Origin: Vibrio mimicus
Lineage (GTDB): Bacteria; Pseudomonadota; Gammaproteobacteria; Enterobacterales; Vibrionaceae
DNA: 64,000 nucleotides
Direction of reading: 5' to 3'
NCBI RefSeq assembly: GCF_019048845.1
Contig: NZ_CP077426.1
Span: forward strand, 791,501 to 855,500
The notes beneath the pieces were generated by a model. That model saw nothing but the letters and a program-made list of their open reading frames with translations, was not told where the DNA came from and searched no databases. The translations under genes and the position numbers were made by a program. Of the stretch, positions 21,255 to 30,706 are shown one piece after another (position 1 is the stretch's first letter; each line of letters starts with the position of its first letter).

Positions 21255-22709
21255 TTATTGGAGGGATAAAAAGCGTTCACGCTGAACCATTAATTGATCT
21301 ATGCGCGCATCATAACGGGCTTGTGCAAGGCTACCCAACTCGACCAACTGGCTAGCTTGAGTATAAAACTGAATCGCTTTGTTCCAGTTAGCTTGCAGTG
21401 CCATGATCTCCGCTCGAGAGGCGAGCTCTTCGGCACTGTTGCCTAGTCGACCGTTCGCTTCAGAAAGAAGCTGCCAACCATTGATATCATTGGGGTTGTC
21501 ATGGGTGTAGCGTTGTAAAATGCGGATTGTGTCATCAAATTTATCTTGTTTGAGCAGTACATTGGCATAGTTGATGGTTAACACGGCATTATTGGGGGTC
21601 TGCTTGAGTGCATCCTCAAGTAATTTCTGAGCTTTATTGGCTTGTTTGGTTTCTAGGTAGAGATCGCTTATCGCATCAAGATAAAAGTGGTTATCGGGCT
21701 GCTCCTTAATCAGTTGAGCGAGCAGGGGGGCTGCTTTATCAAACTGCTTCAGGTCGAGATACACCAATCCCTTACCATATTGAATAGACGGTTGGAGTAC
21801 AGGAGCTATTTTTTTCTCTGTGCGAGCAAACCAATCCAACGCCGCATCCGAATCAATGCCTGCATAGCGAGCGATGACACGGGCGCGCGCCAAATGATAT
21901 TCCAAATGCGGAGCAAGTTTGAGTGGCGGATATTGGCGAGCTCGCTCACGGCTATCGGTGATCCGATCTTCGGGTAAAGGGTGGGTGAGCAGCATTGGTG
22001 GTGGCTTGCTGGCATAACGATATTCATCTGCCAAGCGGCCAAAAAAGACTGGCATGGCGTTCACATCAAACCCTGCCTTCGCTAAGGTACCAATTCCGAA
22101 ACGGTCCGCCTCTTTTTCATTGCTACGGGTGTAGTTGATCTGTCCTTGAATGCTGCCAGCCATAGTCGCGTTGATCGCTGCAATCCCCGCCTCTGGAGAG
22201 GCAATCGCCAATAACAGTGAGCCCGCAAGTGCCGCAATGGTGGCTGGGGAGCGACGGGCTTGCTCTTCCATACTACGTGCTAAGTGGCGCTGAGTGACGT
22301 GAGCAATTTCGTGAGCCATGACCGAGGCCAGTTCACTCTCACTCTGCGCATGCAGAAATAGCCCTGAATGGAGCGCTACATAGCCGCCAAAAAATGCGAA
22401 TGCGTTAATATTGCGATCGCGGATCATAAAAAAGGTGAACGGTGTTTTGACATCATTGGCGCTAGCAACTAAACGATGCCCTATATTATCGATGTACTCA
22501 TTAAGTACAGGATCGTTAATGACAGGTTGGCTATTACGCAGCATGCGCATGTATGCATCACCGTAAATCAGTTCTTGATCTATGGTCAAGGTTGAGCCAG
22601 CCACCGTTCCGATATCCGGCAATTCGATAGGATCATTTTGAGCGATGGCAGGAGAACAGGTAGCCATAATACAGAGGTACAGTAGGGAACGAGTCCGTTT
22701 GAGTTTCAT
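21255..22709 (-). CDS. bepA: Periplasmic metalloprotease/chaperone BepA (YfgC)
   Basis: Helps assemble or degrade outer-membrane proteins such as LptD. 484 residues from ATG 22709, giving a signal peptide MKLKRTRSLLYLCIMATCSPAIA; an earlier in-frame start at 22742 is less suitable. The M48 zinc site is AHEIAHVTQRH with the third ligand in EKEADRFG. The C-terminal half (about 290-480) is a run of TPR repeats. It comes 23 bases before arsC on the same strand. Confidence 0.94.
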   Translation of the reverse strand: MKLKRTRSLLYLCIMATCSPAIAQNDPIELPDIGTVAGSTLTIDQELIYGDAYMRMLRNSQPVINDPVLNEYIDNIGHRLVASANDVKTPFTFFMIRDRNINAFAFFGGYVALHSGLFLHAQSESELASVMAHEIAHVTQRHLARSMEEQARRSPATIAALAGSLLLAIASPEAGIAAINATMAGSIQGQINYTRSNEKEADRFGIGTLAKAGFDVNAMPVFFGRLADEYRYASKPPPMLLTHPLPEDRITDSRERARQYPPLKLAPHLEYHLARARVIARYAGIDSDAALDWFARTEKKIAPVLQPSIQYGKGLVYLDLKQFDKAAPLLAQLIKEQPDNHFYLDAISDLYLETKQANKAQKLLEDALKQTPNNAVLTINYANVLLKQDKFDDTIRILQRYTHDNPNDINGWQLLSEANGRLGNSAEELASRAEIMALQANWNKAIQFYTQASQLVELGSLAQARYDARIDQLMVQRERFLSLQ

Positions 22710-23009
22710 AATAAAGGCGAATACTCCAAGTTTATCTGCCACTAAGACATCACGGATGCCAATTGGTTTCTGAATCCGGCTAACCCTTCCCTACTTGTCA
22801 TTATCTCGTGCGGCTAGGTTTGTGCGCCTCAGGCATCGTGTTACCTGTGTTTACTCGAGGAGGCTCACTGCTTGCCAACAACGCCAAGTTGTTTGGGTAT
22901 CTTCTGTCGTGAATTTCATGTCAAAATTCGTCACCCATCTACGCAGTAGGTGTAACCCTGACCGAAAGCCGATACAATGTGCCACCTATATTAAGGATTA
23001 AGCGGCAGA
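22710..23009. other. Divergent intergenic region between bepA and the TusA-like gene
   Basis: About 300 bases that must hold the promoters of bepA (minus) and of the TusA-like/perM pair (plus). I see no clear operator, repeat or RNA gene. The short frame at 22795-23001 has no ribosome site and is basic and low-complexity, so I do not call it. Confidence 0.4.
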
Positions 23010-23246
23010 ATGGAACCGATTATTCTCGATTTACGGGAGCAACGCTGCCCTCTGGCGTTGCTACTTGCTAAACGGGCGGCAGTAGCATTGTTGCCGAATG
23101 AGTCGCTGACCATTTTGATTGCCGATCCCGCCTCTCAACGTGACATTGAAAACTATTTGGCTCTGCAGCCTTTTATCTATCACTGTATTCAAAATCACGA
23201 TCATTGTTCGCTCAGGGTGAGTAAGGAGACTTCGTCTAATGTTTGA
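23010..23246 (+). CDS. TusA/SirA family sulfur-carrier-like protein
   Basis: 78 residues with the family pattern: LDLREQRCPLALLLAKRA contains the conserved CP dipeptide (Cys-Pro) near residue 13. TusA relays sulfur from IscS for tRNA thiolation; paralogues like this, next to perM, have unproven roles. It overlaps perM by 8 bases. Confidence 0.85.
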   Translation: MEPIILDLREQRCPLALLLAKRAAVALLPNESLTILIADPASQRDIENYLALQPFIYHCIQNHDHCSLRVSKETSSNV

Positions 23247-24309
23247 AATGGTCAATCGGTGGTATAAGCGCCGTTTCTCCGATCCGCACGCTGCCAGTTT
23301 GGTCGCGATTTTGCTGTTTGGTTTTATCATCATTTATTTCTTTGGAAATTTGATTGCCCCGTTGTTGGTGGCGATTGTGTTGGCCTATCTGCTTGAGTGG
23401 CCTGTCGCTCAATTGAGCCGTTTACGAATTCCAAGAACCTTGGCGGTAATTATCGTTATCACTCTGTTTACCGGCTTGATGATCTTGGCCGTGTTTGGCC
23501 TAGTCCCCACGATTTGGAAGCAAGTGGGAAACCTCATCAACGATGTCCCCAACATGTACAGCGGAACCCAAAAATTCATCACCACCTTGCCAGAGCGATA
23601 TCCTGAATTGGCGCATTTTGAAATCGTCGAATCGGTGATCAGCAATGCCAAAAATAAAGTGCTTGGGATGGGGGAGACCGTGGTGAAAGGCTCGTTGGCT
23701 TCTTTAGTCAGCCTCGCAACCTTAGGCGTTTATCTCATTCTGGTTCCACTGTTGGTGTTTTTCTTATTGAAAGATAAGCAAGAGATGCTGCGAATGGCGA
23801 GTGGTATCCTGCCCCGTAACCGCAAACTGGCTACCAAAGTATGGGAAGAGATGAACCAACAAATCTCCAATTACATTCGCGGTAAAGTGTTGGAAATTGT
23901 CATTGTAGGCACGGTGAGCTACATCACTTTCGCGATCTTAGATCTGCGTTACTCCGTATTGTTGGCGGTCGCGGTAGGGCTTTCGGTATTGATCCCTTAT
24001 ATCGGTGCTGCTGCAGTAACGGTACCCGTTGCGATTGTGGCGCTGTTCCAATGGGGGCTGACACCCGAGTTTTACACTTTGCTCATCGCCTACGGTATCA
24101 TTCAAGCTCTGGATGGCAACGTGCTGGTTCCTATTCTGTTTTCTGAAGCCGTGAACTTACACCCCGTTGCCATCATTATTGCGGTACTGGTTTTTGGTGG
24201 TTTATGGGGATTTTGGGGCGTGTTTTTTGCCATTCCGTTGGCGACTTTAGTAAAAGCAGTTTGGAAAGCATTGCCCAGTTTAGATGATGAATCTGAGCCC
24301 ACTCGTTAA
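23239..24309 (+). CDS. perM: AI-2E family permease PerM
   Basis: 356 residues, about eight membrane helices, with the AI-2E transporter family layout: two N-terminal hairpins, a soluble central part (about 85-140) and a C-terminal bundle with VLIPYIGA and GNVLVPILFSEAVNLHP. Members are proposed exporters or sodium/proton antiporters; the actual substrate here is not known. It overlaps the TusA-like gene upstream and is followed by a terminator. Confidence 0.9.
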   Translation: MFEMVNRWYKRRFSDPHAASLVAILLFGFIIIYFFGNLIAPLLVAIVLAYLLEWPVAQLSRLRIPRTLAVIIVITLFTGLMILAVFGLVPTIWKQVGNLINDVPNMYSGTQKFITTLPERYPELAHFEIVESVISNAKNKVLGMGETVVKGSLASLVSLATLGVYLILVPLLVFFLLKDKQEMLRMASGILPRNRKLATKVWEEMNQQISNYIRGKVLEIVIVGTVSYITFAILDLRYSVLLAVAVGLSVLIPYIGAAAVTVPVAIVALFQWGLTPEFYTLLIAYGIIQALDGNVLVPILFSEAVNLHPVAIIIAVLVFGGLWGFWGVFFAIPLATLVKAVWKALPSLDDESEPTR

Positions 24310-24332
24310 AATTTAGCATTCCTTCCAATATT

Positions 24333-24358
24333 AGCCTCACCTTGTCGTGAGGCTTTTT
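24333..24358 (+). terminator. Terminator of perM
   Basis: AGCCTCAC, CTTGTC loop, GTGAGGCTTTTTA, about 20 bases after the stop codon. Confidence 0.9.
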
Positions 24359-24479
24359 AATTTGTGCGTTATCCATCTGATTGTAAATAAAGCCTAAAGT
24401 TTATACTCTCTGCCAACGATATAGTTAAGGTGTCGCATATTTCACCGCAATCATTACCGCGGAATGCATCGGAGTTGGT

Positions 24480-26351
24480 ATGAAATTTAGTTATAAAATT
24501 GTAGCCGCATCCTCATTGCTGCTGTTGGTCGTCCTTTCTTTGCTTTCTTTTCAACAGCAAGCCACTGTGCGCAGCCAAGTTGAATCTTTCGTCAACACTA
24601 GTTTAAAAGAGATGGTGACAGGGGTAAAAAATACCATTGAAGCGGATCTGAGTAGTAAGAAAACCTTAGCTCAGACCACCTCGGAGGTACTGGCTTTAGA
24701 TCCTGATAACCGCGAGTACGTTCATCAAGTCTTAGAAACGCCGAAATTGAAACAGAGCTATATTGCTGTCGGGGTAGGTTATGAGAATGATGGCGGTGTG
24801 GTAGAAAATGATGACGCGTGGGAAGTGGAGGCCGATTATGATCCTCGTACGCGTCCATGGTATATCGATGCAAAACAACAAAGAAAGCTAGTGGTGACTG
24901 AGCCTTATGTTGATTCCACCACCAAAAACACCATTATTTCGATTGGTACGCCACTGGTGGCACAAAACCAATTCAAAGGCGCCATATTCTTTGATGTTGA
25001 ATTAACTGCGTTAGCAGATTTGGTGAACTCGATTAATCTGTTTGATGCAGGTTATCTGTTCATTGTGACCGAAAATGGCACCACCATCGCTCACCCTAAA
25101 GCGGATCTCAATGGTGAACCGTTGAATCGTTATTTGCCCAACGTAACTATCCAGCAAGGTACTCAAACCGTAGAACACAATGGTAAAACCTACCTTGTGA
25201 GCTTCACGCTAGTACCGGAAGAGAATTGGTATATTGGCGCAGTGATTGATGAATCCATTGCTTTTGCCGCACTGACGGAATTACGAAACAGTTCGATCAT
25301 TTATACCTTGATTGGGGTTGTACTTAGTGTGTTGGGCTTGGGACTGCTGATCCGGATCTTGATGAAGCCTCTGGGGGTACTCAATCGTGCCATTCAGGAT
25401 GTGGCATCCGGTCAAGGTGACTTAACCAAACGCCTAGATACCAATACCGATAAAGAGTTTGCAGAACTGGCGACAGGATTTAATACCTTTACCCAGACGT
25501 TGCAGGGGCAAATTCAACAACTTAAGGCGATTGGCGCTGAAATTATGCACGGCACTGAGCAAACCGTTATTGGGGCTCAAGAATCCGCTCGTGCAGTAAC
25601 ACAGCAGCTACAAGAGCTAGAACAGCTAGCAACAGCGGTGCATGAGATGGCGGTTACGGCAACAGAAGTGGCCAATAATGCCCAAGGTGCCGCCTCAGCT
25701 GCCCATGAAGCGGATAAAGAATCCATGGATGGCAGTAAGGTGGTGAGTGATACCACACGTTCGATCGATACGCTCTCGGCGCGCATCGAGCAAGCCGTGG
25801 AAGAAGTGAAAGGACTAGAGGTGGCAACCGGCAACATCGAAACCATTTTAAAAGTGATCAACGATATTGCCGATCAAACCAACCTATTAGCGTTAAACGC
25901 AGCGATTGAAGCGGCGCGTGCCGGAGAATCAGGTCGAGGCTTTGCTGTAGTAGCTGATGAAGTTCGCACACTGGCGCAGCGTACTCAACAGTCCACCACA
26001 GAAATTCGCAACATGATCGAACAATTACAATCTGGTGCGAACGCGGTTTCGGTAGCCATGAATGAGAGCAAATCAACGGCGGAAGAAGCGGTTATCAAAG
26101 CCAAGCGAGCGGATGAATCACTACAACGCATTCGCAGTGCCATCCAACGCATCAGTGATATGAATATGCAAATCGCCTCTGCTGCGGAAGAACAGAGCTT
26201 GGTTGCGGAAGAGATCAACGCCAATACGGTGAAGATTAAAGACCTGTCCACGCAAGTGGCTGATGCTGCGGCAGGAGCCAGCATTGCAATGGAAGTGCAA
26301 ACGGAGAACGTGCGTGAGCAAGACAGTTTGCTGAATAAGTTTATTGTCTAA
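24480..26351 (+). CDS. Methyl-accepting chemotaxis protein with dCache sensor
   Basis: Chemoreceptor of 623 residues. One membrane helix at about 7-24, a periplasmic double-Cache domain (about 35-260, with [11 protein letters not shown] and the ligand-pocket region [10 protein letters not shown]), a second helix at about 273-295, HAMP (about 297-350), then the long cytoplasmic signalling coiled coil with the hairpin tip [26 protein letters not shown] dCache domains often bind amino acids, but the ligand is not known. The C-terminal CheR pentapeptide is absent. Single gene. Confidence 0.93.
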   Translation: MKFSYKIVAASSLLLLVVLSLLSFQQQATVRSQVESFVNTSLKEMVTGVKNTIEADLSSKKTLAQTTSEVLALDPDNREYVHQVLETPKLKQSYIAVGVGYENDGGVVENDDAWEVEADYDPRTRPWYIDAKQQRKLVVTEPYVDSTTKNTIISIGTPLVAQNQFKGAIFFDVELTALADLVNSINLFDAGYLFIVTENGTTIAHPKADLNGEPLNRYLPNVTIQQGTQTVEHNGKTYLVSFTLVPEENWYIGAVIDESIAFAALTELRNSSIIYTLIGVVLSVLGLGLLIRILMKPLGVLNRAIQDVASGQGDLTKRLDTNTDKEFAELATGFNTFTQTLQGQIQQLKAIGAEIMHGTEQTVIGAQESARAVTQQLQELEQLATAVHEMAVTATEVANNAQGAASAAHEADKESMDGSKVVSDTTRSIDTLSARIEQAVEEVKGLEVATGNIETILKVINDIADQTNLLALNAAIEAARAGESGRGFAVVADEVRTLAQRTQQSTTEIRNMIEQLQSGANAVSVAMNESKSTAEEAVIKAKRADESLQRIRSAIQRISDMNMQIASAAEEQSLVAEEINANTVKIKDLSTQVADAAAGASIAMEVQTENVREQDSLLNKFIV

Positions 26352-26363
26352 TCCTTATGTACC

Positions 26364-26400
26364 AAAGTAAAAGGCCAGTCATTGACTGGCCTTTTACTTT
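26364..26400. terminator. Bidirectional terminator between the chemoreceptor and bcp
   Basis: AAAGTAAAAGGCCAGTC and GACTGGCCTTTTACTTT, a perfect 17-base stem with a three-base loop, placed between two convergent genes. Confidence 0.93.
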
Positions 26401-26447
26401 ATCTTTATCGCGTAGGCATGAAAGCCTTATGTAAACGGTACTACTCT

Positions 26448-26915
26448 CTATTTATTGTTGAGGTAGTGAAGAACCACTTCATGGTGATTGGTAGTTTTAA
26501 ACTTATCGAAAACCTGCTCAATCACACCTTGTTCATTGATCAAAAAGCTAATGCGATGTAGGCCATCGAAAACTTTGCCCATGAATTTTTTCTCGCCCCA
26601 TACGCCAAACTGTTCAGCCACTTGGTGGTCTTCATCAGACAGCAGAGAGAAATTGAGGTTATCACGTTCAATAAATTTCCCTAGTCGCTTCACCGGATCA
26701 ACGCTCACCCCTAGCACCACCACATTGTGCGCTTGAAGTTCCGCTTGAATATCACGCAGACCTTGTGCTTGAACGGTACAGCCGGGAGTCATCGCTTTAG
26801 GGTAAAAGTAGAGCAGCACTTTTTTGCCTGCAAAATCCGCAAGCGTTACAGGATTGCCATCTTGGTCGGGCAAAGAAAAAGCGGGAGCTGGAGTTCCAGC
26901 AGTAAGAGTGTTCAT
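26448..26915 (-). CDS. bcp: Thiol peroxidase Bcp (peroxiredoxin Q), single-Cys form
   Basis: Reduces hydrogen and organic peroxides. 155 residues. The peroxidatic Cys is in TPGCTVQAQGLRD. E. coli Bcp has the resolving Cys five residues later (CTVQAC); here that position is Gln, and I find no other Cys in the protein. It should therefore work as a 1-Cys enzyme that needs an external thiol. It follows gcvR on the same strand with 14 bases between. Confidence 0.93.
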   Translation of the reverse strand: MNTLTAGTPAPAFSLPDQDGNPVTLADFAGKKVLLYFYPKAMTPGCTVQAQGLRDIQAELQAHNVVVLGVSVDPVKRLGKFIERDNLNFSLLSDEDHQVAEQFGVWGEKKFMGKVFDGLHRISFLINEQGVIEQVFDKFKTTNHHEVVLHYLNNK

Positions 26916-26929
26916 AGTGTTCCCTTTGA

Positions 26930-27472
26930 TTACTGACTGTTTTTTATAAAATTAAGTGAACCTTGAACATCAAGTTTTTCACACAATGCATCAAACTCTT
27001 CCTGCAACTGCATTAGGTTACAACCAGAGTCCACACGCGCACTGATCGCGATATGGAACTGATCTTGTTTACTCTGCAGCTTGTCTTTGCTGATGGTTTG
27101 TGCACTGAGTGATGCCATACCGATCTGGCGTTCTGCGAAGAATTGGGTGAATTTCTCAGTGAGTCCCAATTTGTCGTCTGACTCAACGTAGACCTCAACG
27201 GTATAAGCATGACTTTGATGATCATGAGGTGAAGTACGTTTCATCATGGTGATCAGATCATGTTGCAGACCAAGTAAAGGCAGTGTGGTTTCGATGCGAG
27301 TAATATTGCTCGGAGAGCCAGAAATTAACATCAATAGAGTAAATTCTTTGCCAAACAAAGCGATACGGCTATCGATGATATTGCAACCCGCTTGGGTAAC
27401 CAATCGAACCACTTCATTACAAATGCCGGGTCTGTCGGTGCCCACGGCGGTGATCACAAGATGCTGAGTCAT
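26930..27472 (-). CDS. gcvR: Glycine cleavage system transcriptional repressor GcvR
   Basis: 180 residues with two ACT domains (about 1-80 and 90-170), as in E. coli GcvR, which binds GcvA and blocks activation of gcvTHP when glycine is low. TAVGTDRPGICNEVVRLV is a typical ACT start. Divergent from dapA and followed by bcp, the same gcvR-bcp pairing as in E. coli. Confidence 0.93.
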   Translation of the reverse strand: MTQHLVITAVGTDRPGICNEVVRLVTQAGCNIIDSRIALFGKEFTLLMLISGSPSNITRIETTLPLLGLQHDLITMMKRTSPHDHQSHAYTVEVYVESDDKLGLTEKFTQFFAERQIGMASLSAQTISKDKLQSKQDQFHIAISARVDSGCNLMQLQEEFDALCEKLDVQGSLNFIKNSQ

Positions 27473-27749
27473 ACTGTCACTTTAGAGATGATTTTTCGGG
27501 CATGTTAACACAGTTAAAGTGTAGAAAAACCGTGACCAAGTGCGTTTTTCCGTGCTCTCTGCCTGAAAATGACCGCAGTTTGACACCTGTCGAGAAGCTC
27601 GGTGTATAAAGGCGAGATACCCAGATGCCGTTTTAATGAGGGCATCTTATCAATATTCATCCGCATGGCGATTTAAGCCTATTTCTCCGCTTGTCTTTTT
27701 TTAGCGCCATGCATTACCATGCTGAGAGTATCAGATTAGGGAGATAGAC
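27473..27749. promoter_or_regulatory. Divergent intergenic region gcvR/dapA
   Basis: 277 bases between two divergent genes. A stem-loop AGATGCC/GGCATCT lies at 27623-27647 with an 11-base loop. It could be an attenuator-like structure in the dapA leader, or just a hairpin. I see no lysine riboswitch pattern. Confidence 0.4.
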
Positions 27750-28628
27750 ATGTTTTCAGGAAGTATCGTTGCGTTAATTACCCCATTTACACCAGACGGC
27801 GAGGTGGATTACATCAGCCTGAAAAAACTGGTGGATTTCCATGTCGATGCTGGCACTGATGCGATTGTTTCGGTCGGTACCACCGGAGAGTCTGCTACGC
27901 TAACGGTCGAGGAACACGTTAAGGTTGTTGCGAAAACGGTGGAATTTGCTGAAGGCCGTCTGCCGATTATTGCGGGAACGGGAGCGAATGCGACTCACGA
28001 AGCCGTCACCTTTAGCCGTCTACTCCATAATACTGGTATTTCGGGTTATTTGAGTGTGACGCCTTACTACAATAAGCCGACTCAAGAAGGGCTGTTTTTG
28101 CACTACAACGCGATTGCGCAAGAGACTGATATTCCGGTGATCTTGTACAACGTACCAGGACGTACAGCGGTAGATATGCGCCCTGAAACGGTTGCTCGCC
28201 TTTCTGAAATCAAAAATATCGTGGCTCTAAAAGATGCAACGGGGGATTTAAGCCGTGTCGCAAAGCACCGTGAAATGTGCAGAGACGGTTTTGTGTTGCT
28301 CAGCGGTGATGATGCAACGGGCCTTGAGTTTGTGAAACTCGGCGGACAAGGTGTGATTTCTGTGACCAATAATATCGCCGCTGCTGATATGGCAAAAATG
28401 ATGCATTTGGCACTGGAAGGTAAGTTTGAAGAAGCGGCAATCATCAATCAACGTTTGATGACGTTGCATAAAAATCTGTTCATTGAATCTAGCCCAATTC
28501 CAGTCAAATGGGCGGCGCACAAGATGGGACTGATTGCGAATGGTGATCTGCGTCTACCTTTGACCCAACTCTCGGAACAAGCTCGCCCAATTGTTGCCCA
28601 AGCACTGTCTGAAGCCTGTATTTATTAA
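27750..28628 (+). CDS. dapA: 4-hydroxy-tetrahydrodipicolinate synthase
   Basis: Condenses pyruvate with aspartate semialdehyde, the first step towards lysine and diaminopimelate. 292 residues. GTTGES, the catalytic Tyr in [12 protein letters not shown], the Schiff-base Lys in ALKDATG and LLSGDD are all present. A ribosome site GGGAGA precedes ATG. It sits next to bamC as in E. coli (dapA-nlpB). Confidence 0.97.
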   Translation: MFSGSIVALITPFTPDGEVDYISLKKLVDFHVDAGTDAIVSVGTTGESATLTVEEHVKVVAKTVEFAEGRLPIIAGTGANATHEAVTFSRLLHNTGISGYLSVTPYYNKPTQEGLFLHYNAIAQETDIPVILYNVPGRTAVDMRPETVARLSEIKNIVALKDATGDLSRVAKHREMCRDGFVLLSGDDATGLEFVKLGGQGVISVTNNIAAADMAKMMHLALEGKFEEAAIINQRLMTLHKNLFIESSPIPVKWAAHKMGLIANGDLRLPLTQLSEQARPIVAQALSEACIY

Positions 28629-28645
28629 GGCGCTATCCATTACAA

Positions 28646-28674
28646 TGCCGGGGTATCCTTACCCCGGCAATTTT
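28646..28674 (+). terminator. Hairpin between dapA and bamC
   Basis: TGCCGGGGTA, TCCT loop, TACCCCGGCA, followed by ATTTTTAGG. A strong stem with a short T run; it probably attenuates read-through from dapA into bamC rather than stopping it completely, since the bamC ribosome site follows at once. Confidence 0.75.
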
Positions 28675-28685
28675 TAGGAGTTTCA

Positions 28686-29705
28686 ATGAAGTTTTCTCGC
28701 CAGCTAGTTCTCGGTTCACTGGCTGTTTTGGTTTTAAGTGCTTGCTCCAGCAGCCCGACGCAGCGACGCCAAGCCAAAGACGATTTCGACTACCTCGAAA
28801 CCACAGAATTAAAGCCTTGGGTATTGCCGCAAGGTGCCACCCCGCAGTTTTACCCTAACTATGATATCCCACAAGGTAAATTCCACGGCGGTGTTGGTCG
28901 AGTCGTGGATATTCGTCCGCCACAGCAAGTGTTGGAGTTGATCCCTGGTGCGCGTGCAGAACGCCAAAATGGTGAGGTCACGTTATGGATGCTGCGCCAA
29001 GATGAAGCACAAAAAGTGTGGGATACTGCCTTAAAGATGATTGCTGAGCGGAAAATTCCGCTGCGTAAACAAACGGATTCTATGGTCGAAACCGACTGGG
29101 TAGACTGGGTTTCTGAAGATGAAGACGTCACTATAGGTAGCCGTTACCTAATGTCGATGGTGGAAAGTAATCATCGCTATGGTTTTAAAATCTCGCTGAT
29201 CGGTTGGCGTGAGAATGGTCAGGTGCAAACGGTGACCACCACCAATAAAGAACGTTACAACGCCTTTATGACCAATTTGGTGACCACTCGTTATGATTCT
29301 GATGTTCGTGCTGAAGCTGCGCGTCGTGCTCAAGAGTTGGTGAAGCAGATCCCAATCACCATGGGGGCGGACCGCAGTGGTCTCCCTGTGATAATTGCGC
29401 GTACTCCTTATGAGGTGCTCTGGCAGCGTTTGCCTGAATTGCTTCCTAAAATGGGTTTCACTATTGAAGAACGCAACCAATCACAAGGTACCATCAAAGC
29501 GAAATACGCATCACCAGATGATACCTTCTGGCAAGAGGTTGGTGTTAAGCCGATTGAGCTAAAATCGGGAACTTATACTTTCTTGTTTGGTGATTTAGGC
29601 AACCGTACTTCGATCAACGTGACGGATTCGGCTGGAAAGCCTGTCAATGAAGCGTTACTTAAAGAGATGGTGCCGGTTCTTTCCGCGATGGTGGATAAGA
29701 AATAA
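28686..29705 (+). CDS. bamC: Outer-membrane assembly lipoprotein BamC
   Basis: Accessory lipoprotein of the BAM complex that inserts beta-barrel proteins. 339 residues. The signal peptide ends with the lipobox VLSAC; a low-complexity linker is followed by two helix-grip domains (about 95-215 and 225-335), the BamC pattern. ATG 28686 has TTTAGGAG upstream. Position after dapA is conserved with E. coli. Confidence 0.94.
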   Translation: MKFSRQLVLGSLAVLVLSACSSSPTQRRQAKDDFDYLETTELKPWVLPQGATPQFYPNYDIPQGKFHGGVGRVVDIRPPQQVLELIPGARAERQNGEVTLWMLRQDEAQKVWDTALKMIAERKIPLRKQTDSMVETDWVDWVSEDEDVTIGSRYLMSMVESNHRYGFKISLIGWRENGQVQTVTTTNKERYNAFMTNLVTTRYDSDVRAEAARRAQELVKQIPITMGADRSGLPVIIARTPYEVLWQRLPELLPKMGFTIEERNQSQGTIKAKYASPDDTFWQEVGVKPIELKSGTYTFLFGDLGNRTSINVTDSAGKPVNEALLKEMVPVLSAMVDKK

Positions 29706-29731
29706 TTTGCCAGTGAGTGGTGAAATTTAAG

Positions 29732-29759
29732 ATTTAGGGATGCTTATGCATCCCTAAAT
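29732..29759. terminator. Convergent terminator between bamC and the DUF2897 gene
   Basis: ATTTAGGGATGC, TTAT loop, GCATCCCTAAAT, a perfect 12-base stem between two convergent genes. The flanking A/T runs are short. Confidence 0.75.
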
Positions 29760-29812
29760 TATTTGGCGTATCACTGAATATTGTGATGAAGGAGATTGTG
29801 GTTGGTGTTGGG

Positions 29813-30025
29813 TTACGGTTTTTCTTTGGTGTTGCCAGAGGGTTTCTCTGCATCATTGGCGTGCGGATAGCGCTGCTGATCAATTTCATTGAGTTGATCC
29901 AGTTCGCTTTTTTTATCCATCTGTCCCAATTTCATATTGGCCGTGTATTTCAGCGCCGCAATGTTACCGACAATCACCGCGACCACCACTAAGGAGATGA
30001 CCCAAGGGTTAAACAATATATCCAT
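29813..30025 (-). CDS. DUF2897 family small membrane protein
   Basis: 70 residues from ATG 30025 (MDILFNPWVI). One membrane helix at about 8-27 and a charged, disordered tail with many Lys, Glu and Asp. Matches the DUF2897 family of Vibrio and relatives; function unknown. It starts one base after the M15 peptidase stop, so the two are coupled. The longer in-frame reading from 30127 overlaps that peptidase and is rejected. Confidence 0.8.
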   Translation of the reverse strand: MDILFNPWVISLVVVAVIVGNIAALKYTANMKLGQMDKKSELDQLNEIDQQRYPHANDAEKPSGNTKEKP

Positions 30026-30026
30026 C

Positions 30027-30704
30027 TTATACCTCACAAATGTTTGTGATGAAGCGTTGATAAATTTCCGGCAACATGGCTTGGATCGCCGTTTTACCTT
30101 CCAGCGATACCAGTGCAAGCTGCTCACTCAGTAACGATTCAGAAAGCTGGCTTAGGCACTGCTGTGCTGTCTGCTTATGGCTAATGTGCCAAGGCTCAAA
30201 CCCCACTCCTTGCCCATGCTGGTAAGGCAGGAAAAAACCAAACTGTGCAAGGTTGGCGCTTAACCACTGATAAAACTTGTTTTGATGACCACTTAGGTAT
30301 TCCCAAGGCTCAAGCAGTAAACGAGTGTTTTCAGGTAGAGCATCTCGGTCATAGACATCAAAATCCGTTCCCCAATGGTGACGGCTTGTACCGGGCAGCG
30401 CAGACCAACGTAAAATCGCCAGCACTTTCTCTTTTTCACTCAACGTTGTGATTTCCAGTGGTTGGCTCTGTTCATCCAAGATCGGTTTTTGACCGGTCAT
30501 TTTTTGATTCCAGATGCTCAACTGGCGCTCAAAAGAGCGAAAACCACTCGCGATGCACAAATTAAACCCAGCATCGTGCGCCGCTTGTTTGAGTGCCAAC
30601 AAGTCGGCACTCACCTGCGGATGAATGTGAAACGCTTTTTGTCCTACCAGCACTGACTGCAAATGAGTGTCAGTTTGTCCGGTCAGCTGCTCTGCCGTCA
30701 TCAT
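30027..30704 (-). CDS. M15 family D,D-carboxypeptidase-like protein
   Basis: 225 residues, VanY/LAS peptidase type. The zinc-site motif SRHHWGTDFDVYD and the second part EPWHISH give the His-Asp-His ligands of the family; IASGFRSFERQ is the conserved substrate-binding Arg region. There is no signal peptide, so it may act on cytoplasmic peptidoglycan fragments or be exported another way. It lies 2 bases after dapE, which also belongs to the diaminopimelate/cell-wall theme. Confidence 0.88.
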   Translation of the reverse strand: MMTAEQLTGQTDTHLQSVLVGQKAFHIHPQVSADLLALKQAAHDAGFNLCIASGFRSFERQLSIWNQKMTGQKPILDEQSQPLEITTLSEKEKVLAILRWSALPGTSRHHWGTDFDVYDRDALPENTRLLLEPWEYLSGHQNKFYQWLSANLAQFGFFLPYQHGQGVGFEPWHISHKQTAQQCLSQLSESLLSEQLALVSLEGKTAIQAMLPEIYQRFITNICEV

Positions 30705-30706
30705 AG

